From assembly GCF_001808185.1 (NCBI RefSeq), contig NZ_CP017668.1:3162001-3226000 (forward strand): DNA of 64,000 bases, in the 5' to 3' direction. Positions 47,849-59,376 of this stretch are shown in pieces. Below the pieces are notes generated by a model. It did not search any database, was not told where the DNA came from, and saw nothing but the letters and a program-made list of their open reading frames with translations. Position numbers and translations under genes: made by a program. Within the stretch, counting starts at the first letter, position 1; every line of letters starts with the position of its first letter. Source of the DNA: Jeongeupia sp. USM3 (GTDB lineage: Bacteria; Pseudomonadota; Gammaproteobacteria; Burkholderiales; Chitinibacteraceae).

Positions 47849-48988
47849 ATGTCTTTGCCGCCGTTCAAATCCGCGGGCATGCTCACGCTCGGGGTCGAGC
47901 TCGAGCTGATGCTGCTCGAGCCGCATACCTTCGAGCTCAGCGCCGGAGCGCTCAACCTGCTCGAGCTGATGCGCATGCACGCCGACAAGCGCTTCTTCTT
48001 CTGCCCCGAAATCACCCAGACGATGATCGAGTACAACAGCGGCGTGCACGGCCGCTGGCACGAACTGCTCGACGAGTTGCGGGCGATGCGCAGCTATCTC
48101 TTGCCGCTGGTCGACGAATGCGGGCTGCGCATCAGCGGCGGCGGCACCCACGCGTTCCGCAACTGGCACGAGCAGGCGTTCTTCCCAAAGGAGCGCTACC
48201 TCAACCTCGGTGAAAAGTACGGCTACCTGAGCAAGCAGTTCACCGTGTTCGGCATGCACGTCCACGTCGGCGTCGGTGGCGACGGCGACCGGGCGATCGA
48301 GCTGATCCGCTCGGTGTCGCCGTGGATTCCGCTGCTGATCGCGCTGTCGGTCGCGTCGCCGTTCCAGGAGGGCGCCGATACCGGCTTTGCCTGCTCGCGG
48401 CTGCACAGCCTGACGTCGTTCCCGTATTCCGGCGCGATGCCGGCCTTTGCCGACTGGGCCGAGTGCCGCGACTACATCGACGGTCTGACCGGGCTCGGCA
48501 TCGTCGGCGGCATCAAGGATTTCTACTGGGACATCCGCCCCAAGCCCGAGTACGGCACGGTCGAGTTCCGCATCTTCGATACGCCGCTGACGGTCGAAAT
48601 CGCCGCCGGCCTCGCCGGGCTGGTACAGCTGATGTGCGCGTACTACCTCGCCCGGCCGGCGCCGCCGCCGCTGTACGACGTCTATCCGTACAACCGCTTC
48701 CAGGCCTGCCGCTACGGGCTGGCCGGCGAGATGGTCGACCCGTGGACCGGCGAGCGCGCAGGCTATCTCGACAATGCGCGCGCCTTGCTCGACCGGCTCA
48801 CGCCGCTGGCGCGCGAATTCGACGCCGCCAAGGTGCTGCATGTCTACCGCGACAAGCTCGAACCGGGGCTGAGCCAGGCCGACCATCAGCGCGCCGTTGC
48901 GGCCGCCGGCGACCTGCCGCGGCTGATGCGCTGGCAGGCCGACTGCTTCGCCTCCGGCGTGGTCGCGTCGGACGGTCAGACCCGGTAG
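47849..48988 (+). CDS. ybdK: YbdK-type carboxylate-amine ligase (glutamate-cysteine ligase 2 family)
   Basis: The product is 379 residues. It begins with the GCS2 motif TLGVELELMLLEPHTFEL and contains GMHVHVG and KPEYGTVEFRIFDTP. Members have weak gamma-glutamyl-cysteine ligase activity in vitro; the natural role is unclear. The start follows GGGAGC. Its 3' end overlaps the convergent chemoreceptor gene by 13 bp. Confidence 0.93.
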   Translation: MSLPPFKSAGMLTLGVELELMLLEPHTFELSAGALNLLELMRMHADKRFFFCPEITQTMIEYNSGVHGRWHELLDELRAMRSYLLPLVDECGLRISGGGTHAFRNWHEQAFFPKERYLNLGEKYGYLSKQFTVFGMHVHVGVGGDGDRAIELIRSVSPWIPLLIALSVASPFQEGADTGFACSRLHSLTSFPYSGAMPAFADWAECRDYIDGLTGLGIVGGIKDFYWDIRPKPEYGTVEFRIFDTPLTVEIAAGLAGLVQLMCAYYLARPAPPPLYDVYPYNRFQACRYGLAGEMVDPWTGERAGYLDNARALLDRLTPLAREFDAAKVLHVYRDKLEPGLSQADHQRAVAAAGDLPRLMRWQADCFASGVVASDGQTR

Positions 48989-50577
48989 CGTTCGATCGCC
49001 GCTTGCAGCTGCCGCGACATCTGCTGCAGGTGCTCGGCCGCGGCGGCGGTGTGCATCGCCGTGGCGTTGCTCTCCTCGCTCATCTGCGCCACCCGTTCGA
49101 TCTGCTGGGCAATGCTGGTGCTGGCCTGGCTCTGTTCGCGCATCGCGCCGGAAATCTCGCTGACCTGATGCACGACGTCGTCGCTGCCGCTGCGGATCTG
49201 CCGGATCGCCGCGCCGGCCTGCTCGGCCTGGGCGACGCCGTCGCCGACCAGCGTGACGACGGCCTGCATCGACGTGACCGTCTGGTCGGCTTCGGCCTGG
49301 ATCGCCTCGACGGTGCCGGCGATCTCGCGCGTCGATACCGCGGTGCGTTCGGCGAGCTTGCGCACCTCGTCGGCGACGACGGCAAAGCCGCGGCCGGTTT
49401 CACCGGCGCGCGCCGCTTCGATCGCCGCATTCAGCGCCAGCAGGTTGGTCTGGTCGGCGATGTCCTTGATCACGTTGACCACCGCGTTGATCTCGGCGGT
49501 GCGCTCCTTCAGGCTGCCGATCTGCGTTGCCGCGGTACCGACCGTCGCGGCGATGCCGTTGATCTTGCCGATGGTCTGTTCGATCACCGCGCCGCCGCTG
49601 CCGGCGAGCCGGCCGGCTTCACGCGCCAGATCGTCCGCACCGCCGGCACGGTCGGCCACGTGGGTGACGCTGACGGTCATCTGTTCGACCGCGGCGGCCA
49701 TGTTCGCCGTCGACTCGCTGACGTCGTTCGACGCGGCCGACATCTGTGTCGACGCGTCGGCCAGCTCGGTCGCCGACGTACCGAGGCCGCTGCCGACCTG
49801 CTGCAGCTGGCGGAAGCTCTGCTGCATCGTGTCGAGCAGCCCGTTGAACGCGTGCAGCGTCTGGTTCACCTCGTCGCTGCCGCGCGCCGGGATCCGGCGG
49901 GTGAAATCGTAGTCGCTGGCGAGCCGGACGACCGAATCGCGCAGCTGTCCGAGCGGGCCGGTGACGCTGCGCACGATCAGCGTGCCGAGCACGAACAGTA
50001 GCGCGGTGGCGACCAGCGGGGTGATCAGGCTCGCGTTCTGCCCGGTAGCGATGGCGCCGGTCACGTCCTGGCGCGACTGGTCGAGCAGGCGCTGGTTGTT
50101 GTCGACGGCCTGCTTCATCGCGGCAATCGCCTTTTCACCCTGTGCCGCGGCCCGGCTGATGGCGGCCGGTATTTCGTCGTGCTGGCCGCTCCTCGAATGC
50201 TTGAGGATCTCCTGCACCTGGGGCAGGTAGCGGTCGATCTCGTCGCGCGCCTGGCGCACGTCGGCGGGGTTGCCGAAGCGGTTCAGATGGGATTCGAAGA
50301 TCTGGCCCAGCTCGCTGCGCAGGCTGTTGAAGCCGGCTTCGACCTTGTCCTTGCCGGCTGGTTCTTGCTGCACCAGGTGCTGGTAGATGCTCATGCGCAG
50401 GCGCAGGAACACCTCCTGTGCGCGGTTCAGGTTCTGCATCGCCGGAACGGCGTTGTCGAGCATCTCGGTCGAGTTGTCGCGGATCTTGGCCAGCAGCAGG
50501 CCGGACACCAGTGCCATCAGCACGACGGCGGCGACCCCGAGTCCGCAGAGCAGGTACAGGCGTGTAGCGATCTTCAT
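48976..50577 (-). CDS. Methyl-accepting chemotaxis protein
   Basis: The product is 533 residues. Membrane segments lie at about 8-30 and 186-208, bounding a four-helix-bundle (4HB) sensor. HAMP follows (about 209-262), then the coiled signalling domain with the conserved hairpin tip EAARAGETGRGFAVVADEVR. The last residues are QAAIERYRV, with no CheR/CheB tether. It feeds the chemotaxis kinase complex. The ligand is unknown; nearby chitin and sugar genes are only suggestive. Confidence 0.95.
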   Translation of the reverse strand: MKIATRLYLLCGLGVAAVVLMALVSGLLLAKIRDNSTEMLDNAVPAMQNLNRAQEVFLRLRMSIYQHLVQQEPAGKDKVEAGFNSLRSELGQIFESHLNRFGNPADVRQARDEIDRYLPQVQEILKHSRSGQHDEIPAAISRAAAQGEKAIAAMKQAVDNNQRLLDQSRQDVTGAIATGQNASLITPLVATALLFVLGTLIVRSVTGPLGQLRDSVVRLASDYDFTRRIPARGSDEVNQTLHAFNGLLDTMQQSFRQLQQVGSGLGTSATELADASTQMSAASNDVSESTANMAAAVEQMTVSVTHVADRAGGADDLAREAGRLAGSGGAVIEQTIGKINGIAATVGTAATQIGSLKERTAEINAVVNVIKDIADQTNLLALNAAIEAARAGETGRGFAVVADEVRKLAERTAVSTREIAGTVEAIQAEADQTVTSMQAVVTLVGDGVAQAEQAGAAIRQIRSGSDDVVHQVSEISGAMREQSQASTSIAQQIERVAQMSEESNATAMHTAAAAEHLQQMSRQLQAAIERYRV

Positions 50578-50808
50578 CGGGCCATCCCTCGAATATGATG
50601 ATGACCTAATGTAGCAGCCGTTTTCGCACTACAGCGTTGCCGCCGGCACCGGTGTGGCAAAACGATCTCAGGGTTTTTACCGAGTCCGGCAAGGCGCCGG
50701 AACCGGCTTGCAGCAAGGCTTTCAGCCCGTTCCTTTGTGCGTTGCAAGCGCAGAAAGTCGAATGCAAACAGCGCGGGGGAGGGGGCTGCCGGGGCAGCCT
50801 GGCGGGCC

Positions 50809-50826
50809 GCGCCGTCCGGACGGCGC
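50809..50826 (-). terminator. Palindrome after the GH18 gene
   Basis: GCGCCGTCCGGACGGCGC is a perfect 18-bp palindrome about 13 bp after the GH18 stop. It has no T-run, so termination is uncertain. Confidence 0.4.
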
Positions 50827-50838
50827 GACCCGCAGGTT

Positions 50839-52020
50839 TCAGCGCAGGTTGCGCTCGAGCGCATGCCACAGGCTGTGCTCGGCGTCGTCCTGCGTCAGCT
50901 CCCAGATCATCACGCCGCCGAGCTGCTCGGCCTTCACGTAGTCGGCCTTGGTCTTGAGCGAGACCGCGTCGTCATAGCTGACCAGTTGCTTGAGCCCGGC
51001 GTTGTACAGGTAGGGCGCGTTGCCGGCTTCCTTGCTGCGGAACGACTGCCAGCCGGGTTTGCCGATCAGCGTCGCGACGGCCGTCGAGTACTTGGCGGTG
51101 CCGGGTTCGGCGTCGTCGAGCAGGCCCGGCCCCTTGGACGGTTGTGCCAGGCCGTCGCCGTTCGGGCCCGGTTCGACATTGCCCTGGCCGCGCGCGTAGA
51201 ACGGCACGCCGAGCACCAGTTGCGATGGCTTGAAGCCCTGGGCGATGAAGTATTTCACGCCACCGTCGGCGTTGAGGACGCTCGCATCGGCCTCGCCCGG
51301 GGTCGGGTAGAGCGCCGCGTGCAGCCCGGCGCGCGGGCTCCAGGCGCCGTAGAAGTCGTAGCTCATCAGGTTGACCCAGTCGAGCAGCTTGGCCGCCGCC
51401 TTCAGGTCGTAACCGGACGAGCCCCAGCCGCCGTTGGTGCCGGGGATCGCTGCCGTCAGCACATAGCGGGCGCCATCGGCCTTGCCGCGCTGGTCGAGTT
51501 CGCTGCGCAGCGCCTGCAGCAGCTTGGTGTAATTGTCGCGGTCGGCCGGTGAGGCGTCGGCCGCATAGTCGCCGCCGGTCACCGGGTGCTCCCAGTCGAG
51601 GTCGAGGCCCTGACAGCCGTAGTCGCGCATGATCGCGACCGAGGTCTGCGCCAGCCGGGTCCGGCCGGCGTCGGTCTGCGCGACCTTGGCGATGTTGCGC
51701 GAGCCGGTCCAGCCGCCGATCGCCCACTGGCAGGCCAGCTTCGGGTTCCTGACCCGCGCCTTGGCGAACGCCTGCTTCCACTGTTTGGCCGCATCGGCGT
51801 TCTTGGCGTCGATGTAGGCGCTGCCGTCCGGCTTCACCAGCAGGAAGGAGTAGATGCCGACATCGAGACCGGGCAGGACTTCGGCGCCCCGCGCGCGCTC
51901 GGCGTCGGTCTGCCAGGTCGGCAGGTAGGAAATCAGTTTCGGCGCGTCGGCGGTCTGCGCCGGGCCGGTGGCGCAGGCGCTGAGGACGGGCAACAGGACG
52001 AGCGGCAGGTAACGCAACAT
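50839..52020 (-). CDS. GH18 chitinase-like lipoprotein
   Basis: The product is 393 residues. It has a lipoprotein signal with Cys16 (LSAC) and a GH18 barrel from about 28. The active-site strand reads QGLDLDWE, so Asp140, Asp142 and the acid Glu144 are present while the first Asp of DGxDxDxE is Gln. Later MSYDFYGAW and the C-terminal GGVMIWELTQDD fit the family. As a lipid-anchored enzyme it probably cuts chito-oligosaccharides at the cell surface or in the periplasm. The start follows AAGGAG. A divergent AraC gene is 107 bp away. Confidence 0.92.
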   Translation of the reverse strand: MLRYLPLVLLPVLSACATGPAQTADAPKLISYLPTWQTDAERARGAEVLPGLDVGIYSFLLVKPDGSAYIDAKNADAAKQWKQAFAKARVRNPKLACQWAIGGWTGSRNIAKVAQTDAGRTRLAQTSVAIMRDYGCQGLDLDWEHPVTGGDYAADASPADRDNYTKLLQALRSELDQRGKADGARYVLTAAIPGTNGGWGSSGYDLKAAAKLLDWVNLMSYDFYGAWSPRAGLHAALYPTPGEADASVLNADGGVKYFIAQGFKPSQLVLGVPFYARGQGNVEPGPNGDGLAQPSKGPGLLDDAEPGTAKYSTAVATLIGKPGWQSFRSKEAGNAPYLYNAGLKQLVSYDDAVSLKTKADYVKAEQLGGVMIWELTQDDAEHSLWHALERNLR

Positions 52021-52127
52021 TCGGTTCTCCTTGGTTGGATGAGCTGCAAGTGGCCAAGTTAAGCAATTGAGCTTCGCAATGGAATGTCGCAATCTGATTG
52101 TCATTTTGTTCGAATCCAGCACCGGCG

Positions 52128-52994
52128 ATGTCGACGATCTATCAGGAAATGTTCGATGTGGGCGAGGGCACCCGGCAGTGCTCGGTCGGCGCGCGCCGCT
52201 ACCACCACCCGCACCTGCTCGCGCTGGCCGAGCACGCGCTGCTGTTTGCCGGCCATTCCGAGGTCGACGGCCATCTGCATGTCGAGCGCATCGGTGCGCC
52301 GTTCCACGTGGTGCTGGCCTGTGCCGCCGGCACCGGCGTGGTGACCGATGGCGCACACAGGCTGGCGCTCGGCCCGGGGCAGATGGCGGTGCTGCCGGCG
52401 CGCGGCCACAGCGGCTTCCGCTCGGACGGCGGGCCGTGGCGGCTGGCGTGGTTCCTGCTCGACGACGTACCGGCGTGGCGCATGCTGGCCGGCGACCGCG
52501 TCGGCATCCGGCCGCTGATGCATGCGGACAGCCTCTACCAGACCGTGCGCGTGCTGTGCGCCGAGGCCAGACTCGGCCAGGCCGGCTTTGCCGGGCAGGC
52601 GCTGCTGCTGGCACTCGACCTGCTCCGGCGGGCGCTGGCCGGCCGGGGCGACGAGGCGGTCGCCGCGCGGTTGCGGGCGCTGTTCGAGCCGGTCCGGCAT
52701 GCGCCGGCGCGGGACTGGCGGGTCGAGGCGTTCGCGCTCGCCCACGGCGTCAGCGCGGCGCACCTGCACCGGCTGTGCGTCCGGCATCTCGACGCCACGC
52801 CGCAGCAGCTGATCATCCGCCAGCGCATGCACCGTGCACGCGAACTGCTGGTGGCCGGCGGCGGCAATGTCGCCGCCGTCGCCGAGCAGGTCGGCTATCA
52901 GGAAGTGGCGAGCTTCTCGCGCCGCTTCCGCCAGCACTTCGACATCAGTCCGGGCGAGCTGCTGCAGGCGCTGCGGCGCGCGCCGGCCGGCTAA
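52128..52994 (+). CDS. AraC-family regulator divergent from the GH18 gene
   Basis: The product is 288 residues. The N-terminal part is cupin-like (RYHHPHLLALAEHAL, LALGPGQMAVLPARGHSGF). The C-terminal 100 residues contain the two-HTH AraC DNA-binding domain, with the signature VAEQVGYQEVASFSRRFRQHF. It faces the GH18 gene across 107 bp, so control of chitin-oligomer degradation is a reasonable guess. TCGCAAT occurs twice in that gap (52074-52080 and 52087-52093). No strong ribosome-binding site supports the start. Confidence 0.87.
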   Translation: MSTIYQEMFDVGEGTRQCSVGARRYHHPHLLALAEHALLFAGHSEVDGHLHVERIGAPFHVVLACAAGTGVVTDGAHRLALGPGQMAVLPARGHSGFRSDGGPWRLAWFLLDDVPAWRMLAGDRVGIRPLMHADSLYQTVRVLCAEARLGQAGFAGQALLLALDLLRRALAGRGDEAVAARLRALFEPVRHAPARDWRVEAFALAHGVSAAHLHRLCVRHLDATPQQLIIRQRMHRARELLVAGGGNVAAVAEQVGYQEVASFSRRFRQHFDISPGELLQALRRAPAG

Positions 52995-53003
52995 GTCCCG
53001 ACG

Positions 53004-53031
53004 AAAAAAAGCCCCACCGCAAGGTGGGGCT
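53004..53031 (-). terminator. Rho-independent terminator of acs
   Basis: Stem AGCCCCACC (53010-53018) pairs with 53023-53031 around GCAA; the minus strand then runs into T (complement of the A run 53004-53010). It lies 42 bp after the acs stop and near the end of the convergent AraC gene. Confidence 0.9.
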
Positions 53032-53072
53032 GAAGTGCTGCCGTGAAAACGTACTGCTGGTCCTGCTGAAAC

Positions 53073-55043
<1,971 letters not shown>

Positions 55044-55195
55044 GCTTGCTCCTTCTTGCCTGTGAAGTAAGAAAAAATGCGATGTTGCGACTGTAAAGCC
55101 GTCGCAAGAGCAAAGCCAATCGTGTTTTCTGATGCGCGGAATCAGTTACGCTGATGCCGGCCCGGCGAGGGGGACCGGCGGTCGCCGCAAGCGGC

Positions 55196-55801
55196 TCAAC
55201 GGCGGTTCGCTGCGAGCTTCAGGTAGATCAGCGCCGCGGTGACGGCGTCGCCGAGCGCGTCGTGGCGCGGCCAGCGCGGCAGTTGCAGCGTCTCGAGCAT
55301 TGCGTCGAGCGAGAGGTCGACCTCGGGCCGGTAGGCCGAGACGTGGCGGTCGTAGTACAGCGTGGAGACGTCGATCGCCCGGTTCGGCAGCGCAATGCCG
55401 ATCCATGGCTTCAGATGGCGGTTGATGATCGCCAGATCGAACTCGAGGTAATAGCCGACCAGCGGACGCGGGCCGATGAAGTCGAGCAAGCGCGCCAGTG
55501 CCTCGTGCGCTGGCAATCCTTCGGCGACATCCTGCGGCCGCAGCCGGTGGATCGGAATCGTTCCGGCGTCGATCGGCCCTTCGGGGCGGACGGTCAGCAC
55601 CAGCTTTTCGGACAGCAGCACGCGGCCGTCGCGGACCGGTACCGCGGCGATGCTCAGCAACTCGGCGCTGCGCGCATCGAGGCTGGTGGTTTCGCAGTCG
55701 AGGCTCACGCATTCGCCGGCCGGCGGCGGATCGAACAGCGCCGCGAAGCGCGGGTCGCGAAGCCGGCGGCGATTCAATCTGCAGAAGAGGGCGGCGAGCA
55801 T
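55196..55801 (-). CDS. DnaQ-like 3'-5' exonuclease
   Basis: The product is 201 residues of DEDDh type. Exo I is Asp35 and Glu37 (SLDCETT), Exo II is the Asp in YLEFDLAIIN, and Exo III has the His and Asp in RHDALGDAVTA. It resembles the epsilon subunit of DNA polymerase III but is short and encoded in the acetate module. The start is 10 bp after the stop of the cNMP/CBS gene, so the two form an operon. A similar pairing is common beside actP in gamma- and betaproteobacteria; the function there is unclear. Confidence 0.9.
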   Translation of the reverse strand: MLAALFCRLNRRRLRDPRFAALFDPPPAGECVSLDCETTSLDARSAELLSIAAVPVRDGRVLLSEKLVLTVRPEGPIDAGTIPIHRLRPQDVAEGLPAHEALARLLDFIGPRPLVGYYLEFDLAIINRHLKPWIGIALPNRAIDVSTLYYDRHVSAYRPEVDLSLDAMLETLQLPRWPRHDALGDAVTAALIYLKLAANRR

Positions 55802-55811
55802 GGACAGGCTC

Positions 55812-57611
55812 TCAAAAATGCTGCAGCGAGAAACGGTGCTGCACCAGCTGGCGCAGCCGCCGGGCGATGCCGAGCGCGTCCTTGAGCAGCTCGCGCTCGA
55901 TCGCGGCCAGCGCCGCCGGCTGCAGCCGATACGACGGTGCTTCGCCGCGTGCCAGTTGTGCCAGTCCGAGCCTGAGCTGCAGCGCCTGCAGAAAGGAAAG
56001 CGCCTCGCTCAGGTCCCGCCCGAAGGCTGGCGCGAGCACGTGGGCGTCGACCAGCGCGTCGATGCGGCGCTGGCTGTTGGTCGCGTTGATGCCGGCCTGC
56101 AGCGCAAGCACGCGCAGGCCGTGGACGATCGGAAACAGCCCCGCTTTTTTCAGGTCGACGTGTTCGTCGCTGCCGGTCAGCCGTGAAAACAGCGATGCCG
56201 GGGCGGCGAACTGGACGATGGGCAGGGCCAGCGCGCTCAGCATCGCGTCGTTGCCGCGGCTGGCGGCGACGATGCGCTGGTGCAGCGGCGGCCACAGCGC
56301 CGCGTTGCCGGCGACCGGCGCGGCATCGAGCCACATCGCCAGTTCGAGCATCGCCGCGCCGTCCGGCGTGGCGATCTGCGCATCGAGCCGGCGGGCGAAG
56401 TCGGCCTGGCGCTGGCGCCAGTGCGGATTGCACAGCATCACGCCGCCGGGACAGCGCGGATAGCCGAAGCCGGCGAGCGCGGCGTTGTACGCGGCCGCCG
56501 CGTCGTCGAGCGGCGGACCGGCGTAGCCGTCGGCGACGATCAGCGCGTTGTCCTGATCGGTCGGGACGATCTGCTCGCCGCGCCCCTGCGAGCCGAGCGC
56601 GAGGATGCAGGCATGGGCGCGGGATTCGGGCGGGAAAACGAGCTCGAACAGCTTCTGCTGCAACTGGCCGGTCAGTTCGCTCACCAGCGAGGCGATCAGC
56701 CGGATGCGGACGCCCTGGGCGTGCAGCAGCCCGATCAGCGTACGCAGTTGCGCGGCTGCCGCGGCCAGCGCATCGACATCGCTTGCGCGTTCGATCTGCG
56801 CGGCGACGAGGTAGGAGTGGTTCGAGAAATAGGCGAGCAGGTCGATCTGCTCGAGCACGCCGACGATCCCGCCATCCCGGGTCACCGGCAGGCGCTGGAC
56901 CCGGTGGCGGGTGAATGCCAGCAGCGCCTCGGCAACGTGGGCCCCGTCGGCAATCGTCAGCAGCGTGTACTGCGCGACATCGGCCAGTGTCGTCGTGGCC
57001 GCGTCGGCGCCGGCGATCACCAGGTCGCGCAGGTCGCTCTGGGTGAACAGGCCGTCGCCGCGCACGCCGCGGACCAGCACCGACGAGGTGCGCGCGTCCT
57101 TCATCGCGCGGGCGGCGTCGAGCACGCAGGCGTCGCCGGCCAGCCAGACCGGCGCACGCAGCGGCGCATCGGCGACCCGGGCGGTGATCAGCGACTGCAG
57201 TTCGCCCTGCATCGCGTGCTGCGCCAGCGCCGCGAGCCGCTGGGCGACGTCCTGATAGAACCAGGCGCCGAACAGCGGATTGCTGCGTGTCAGGGCAAGG
57301 ACGAGGTCGCGCGGAATCCGGTGGACGATCGCGTCGTCGTGGACCGCGAAGGCCCGTACCGCGGTACCGCCGACGAGGGCGCGGCCGTCGAAGCAGTCGT
57401 GCTCGCGATAGCTGGCGACGATGTCGCCGTCTTCGATCTCGTCGACGACGCCCTTGATGATCACGTACAGCGCGTCGACCGCCGTCCCGGCTGCGATCGG
57501 CGTCGAACCGGCCGGAAAGTACTCGATGTCGCTGGCGGCTTCGAGCCGGTTCCGCTCGGCCCGGGTCAGGCAGTCGAACGGTGGCTGGGTGTAGCTGAAG
57601 AACTCCGGCAT
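55812..57611 (-). CDS. cNMP-binding / CBS / DUF294 nucleotidyltransferase-like protein
   Basis: The product is 599 residues. Domains: cyclic-nucleotide-binding-like (about 15-130), a CBS pair (about 150-280), DUF294 nucleotidyltransferase fold with LGSQGRGEQIVPTDQDNALI near 360-380, and a helical DUF294 C-terminal domain. The GSxxR and DxD-like positions are present, so nucleotidyl or uridylyl transfer is possible. It sits between actP and the DnaQ-like exonuclease and may regulate acetate uptake; this is known only from context. The start at 57611 is chosen over an upstream frame without support. Confidence 0.88.
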   Translation of the reverse strand: MPEFFSYTQPPFDCLTRAERNRLEAASDIEYFPAGSTPIAAGTAVDALYVIIKGVVDEIEDGDIVASYREHDCFDGRALVGGTAVRAFAVHDDAIVHRIPRDLVLALTRSNPLFGAWFYQDVAQRLAALAQHAMQGELQSLITARVADAPLRAPVWLAGDACVLDAARAMKDARTSSVLVRGVRGDGLFTQSDLRDLVIAGADAATTTLADVAQYTLLTIADGAHVAEALLAFTRHRVQRLPVTRDGGIVGVLEQIDLLAYFSNHSYLVAAQIERASDVDALAAAAAQLRTLIGLLHAQGVRIRLIASLVSELTGQLQQKLFELVFPPESRAHACILALGSQGRGEQIVPTDQDNALIVADGYAGPPLDDAAAAYNAALAGFGYPRCPGGVMLCNPHWRQRQADFARRLDAQIATPDGAAMLELAMWLDAAPVAGNAALWPPLHQRIVAASRGNDAMLSALALPIVQFAAPASLFSRLTGSDEHVDLKKAGLFPIVHGLRVLALQAGINATNSQRRIDALVDAHVLAPAFGRDLSEALSFLQALQLRLGLAQLARGEAPSYRLQPAALAAIERELLKDALGIARRLRQLVQHRFSLQHF

Positions 57612-57630
57612 GGCGGTGCTCCGCGAAAAA

Positions 57631-57655
57631 AACGCCCCGCACTGGGCGGGGCGTT
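57631..57655 (-). terminator. Rho-independent terminator of actP
   Basis: Stem AACGCCCCGC (57631-57640) pairs with 57646-57655 around ACTGG. On the minus strand a T-run follows (complement of 57626-57632). It separates actP from the cNMP/CBS gene, whose transcription may be partly read-through. Confidence 0.9.
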
Positions 57656-57681
57656 GAGGTGCTGCTGCCACTTTACAGGGC

Positions 57682-59376
57682 TTAGTGCTTCGATGCGCCT
57701 TCTGCGCCGATGCCGGTCATCGAACGGATGAACTGCGGCAGGAACAGGGCTTTCTCGCGGGCGGCCGATTCGCTCTTGTCGAGGGTCGAGACCAGCCAGG
57801 TGACGAAGAACGCCAGCGGCATCGAGAAGATCGCCGGGTTGTCGTACGGGAAGATTGCCGCGGCGTTGCCGAGCACCTTCACCCAGACGGTCGGGCCGAG
57901 CACGATCATCACCACCGCGCAGATCAGGCCGGCCGAACCGCCGATCACCGCGCCGCGGGTCGTCAGGCCCTTCCAGAACATCGACATGAACAGCACCGGG
58001 AAGTTGGCCGATGCGGCGATCGCGAACGCAAGGCCGACCATGAAGGCGACGTTCTGCTTCTCGAAGGCGATGCCGAGCAGGATCGCCAGGACGCCGAGCG
58101 CCACCGTCGCCATTTTCGACACGCGGATCTCGTGCGCTTCGTCGGCACGACCACGGGCAAACACGTTGGCATACAGGTCGTGCGAGACCGCCGATGCGCC
58201 CGACAGCGTCAGACCCGACACCACGGCGAGGATGGTGGCGAAGGCCACGGCCGAAATGAAGCCGAGGAAGAAGTCGCCGCCGACCGCGCTGGCGAGGTGC
58301 ACCGCCGCCATGTTCGAGCCGCCGATCAGTTGCGGGATGCCGTTCTTGACGCTTTCGGTGAACTCCGGACGACCCAGCACCAGCATGATCGCGCCGAAGC
58401 CGATGATGAAGGTCAGGATGTAGAAGTAGCCGATGAAGCCGGTCGCGTAGAACACCGATTTGCGCGCTTCCTTGGCGTCCTTCACGGTGAAGAAGCGCAT
58501 CAGGATGTGCGGCAGGCCGGCGGTACCGAACATCAGGCCGACGCCGAGCGAGATCGCGTCGATCGGGTTCGACACCAGGCCGCCCGGGCTCATGATCGAA
58601 ATGCCTTTCGGATGCGTGGCGACGGCGGTCGCGAACATGGTCTCGAAGCTGAAGCCGCTGGCGGCGAGCACCATGAAGGCCATGAAGGTCGCGCCGCACA
58701 GCAGCAGCACCGCCTTGATGATCTGCACCCAGGTGGTCGCGAGCATGCCGCCGAAAGTCACGTAGGCGACCATCAGCACGCCGACGATGATCACCGCCGA
58801 GCTGTAGCTCATGCCGAACAGCAGCTGGATCAGCTTGCCGGCACCGACCATCTGCGCGATCAGGTACAGCAGCACGGTGACCAGGGTGCCGATGGCGGCG
58901 AAGGTGCGTACCGGCGTCTGCGAGAGGCGGTAGGACGCGACGTCGGCGAAGGTGTACTTGCCGAGGTTGCGCAGCCGTTCGGCGACGAGGAAGGTGATCA
59001 GCGGCCAGCCGACCAGAAAGCCGATTGAGTAGATCAGGCCGTCGTAGCCGCTGCCCATCACCAGTGCCGAAATCCCGAGGAACGATGCCGCCGACATGTA
59101 GTCGCCGGCGATCGCCAGGCCGTTCTGGAAGCCGGTGATGCCGCCGCCGGCCGCGTAGAAGTCCTTGGCCGAACGGGTGCGGCGCGCAGCCCAGTAGGTG
59201 ATGCCGAGGGTGAAGGCGACGAAGAGCACGAACATGATGATCGCGTGCCAGTTCAGGTCGCGCTGCTTCACGGCCCCCTCGAGCGCACCGGCGGCCCAGG
59301 CCGGCGCGCCGGCACACAATGCCGTGCCGGCGAGAGCGAGCCGGGTAGATAGGGGGGTGGAAAGACGCTGGATCAT
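57682..59376 (-). CDS. actP: Cation/acetate symporter ActP
   Basis: The product is 564 residues of the sodium:solute symporter family. A signal-like first segment (ending PAWAAG) precedes about 13 membrane helices. ActP features are ARRTRSAKDFYAAGGGITG, NGLAIAGDYMSAASFLGIS and GTAGLPHILMRFFTV. It imports acetate and similar short acids for Acs. It overlaps the DUF485 gene by four bases. Confidence 0.95.
   Translation of the reverse strand: MIQRLSTPLSTRLALAGTALCAGAPAWAAGALEGAVKQRDLNWHAIIMFVLFVAFTLGITYWAARRTRSAKDFYAAGGGITGFQNGLAIAGDYMSAASFLGISALVMGSGYDGLIYSIGFLVGWPLITFLVAERLRNLGKYTFADVASYRLSQTPVRTFAAIGTLVTVLLYLIAQMVGAGKLIQLLFGMSYSSAVIIVGVLMVAYVTFGGMLATTWVQIIKAVLLLCGATFMAFMVLAASGFSFETMFATAVATHPKGISIMSPGGLVSNPIDAISLGVGLMFGTAGLPHILMRFFTVKDAKEARKSVFYATGFIGYFYILTFIIGFGAIMLVLGRPEFTESVKNGIPQLIGGSNMAAVHLASAVGGDFFLGFISAVAFATILAVVSGLTLSGASAVSHDLYANVFARGRADEAHEIRVSKMATVALGVLAILLGIAFEKQNVAFMVGLAFAIAASANFPVLFMSMFWKGLTTRGAVIGGSAGLICAVVMIVLGPTVWVKVLGNAAAIFPYDNPAIFSMPLAFFVTWLVSTLDKSESAAREKALFLPQFIRSMTGIGAEGASKH

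Noticed and set aside
55795..55830. ACAGGCTCT near the exonuclease start as another copy of the intergenic repeat end
   Set aside because: Only nine to ten bases match, the segment overlaps coding sequence at the gene junction, and no hairpin core or second end is present.
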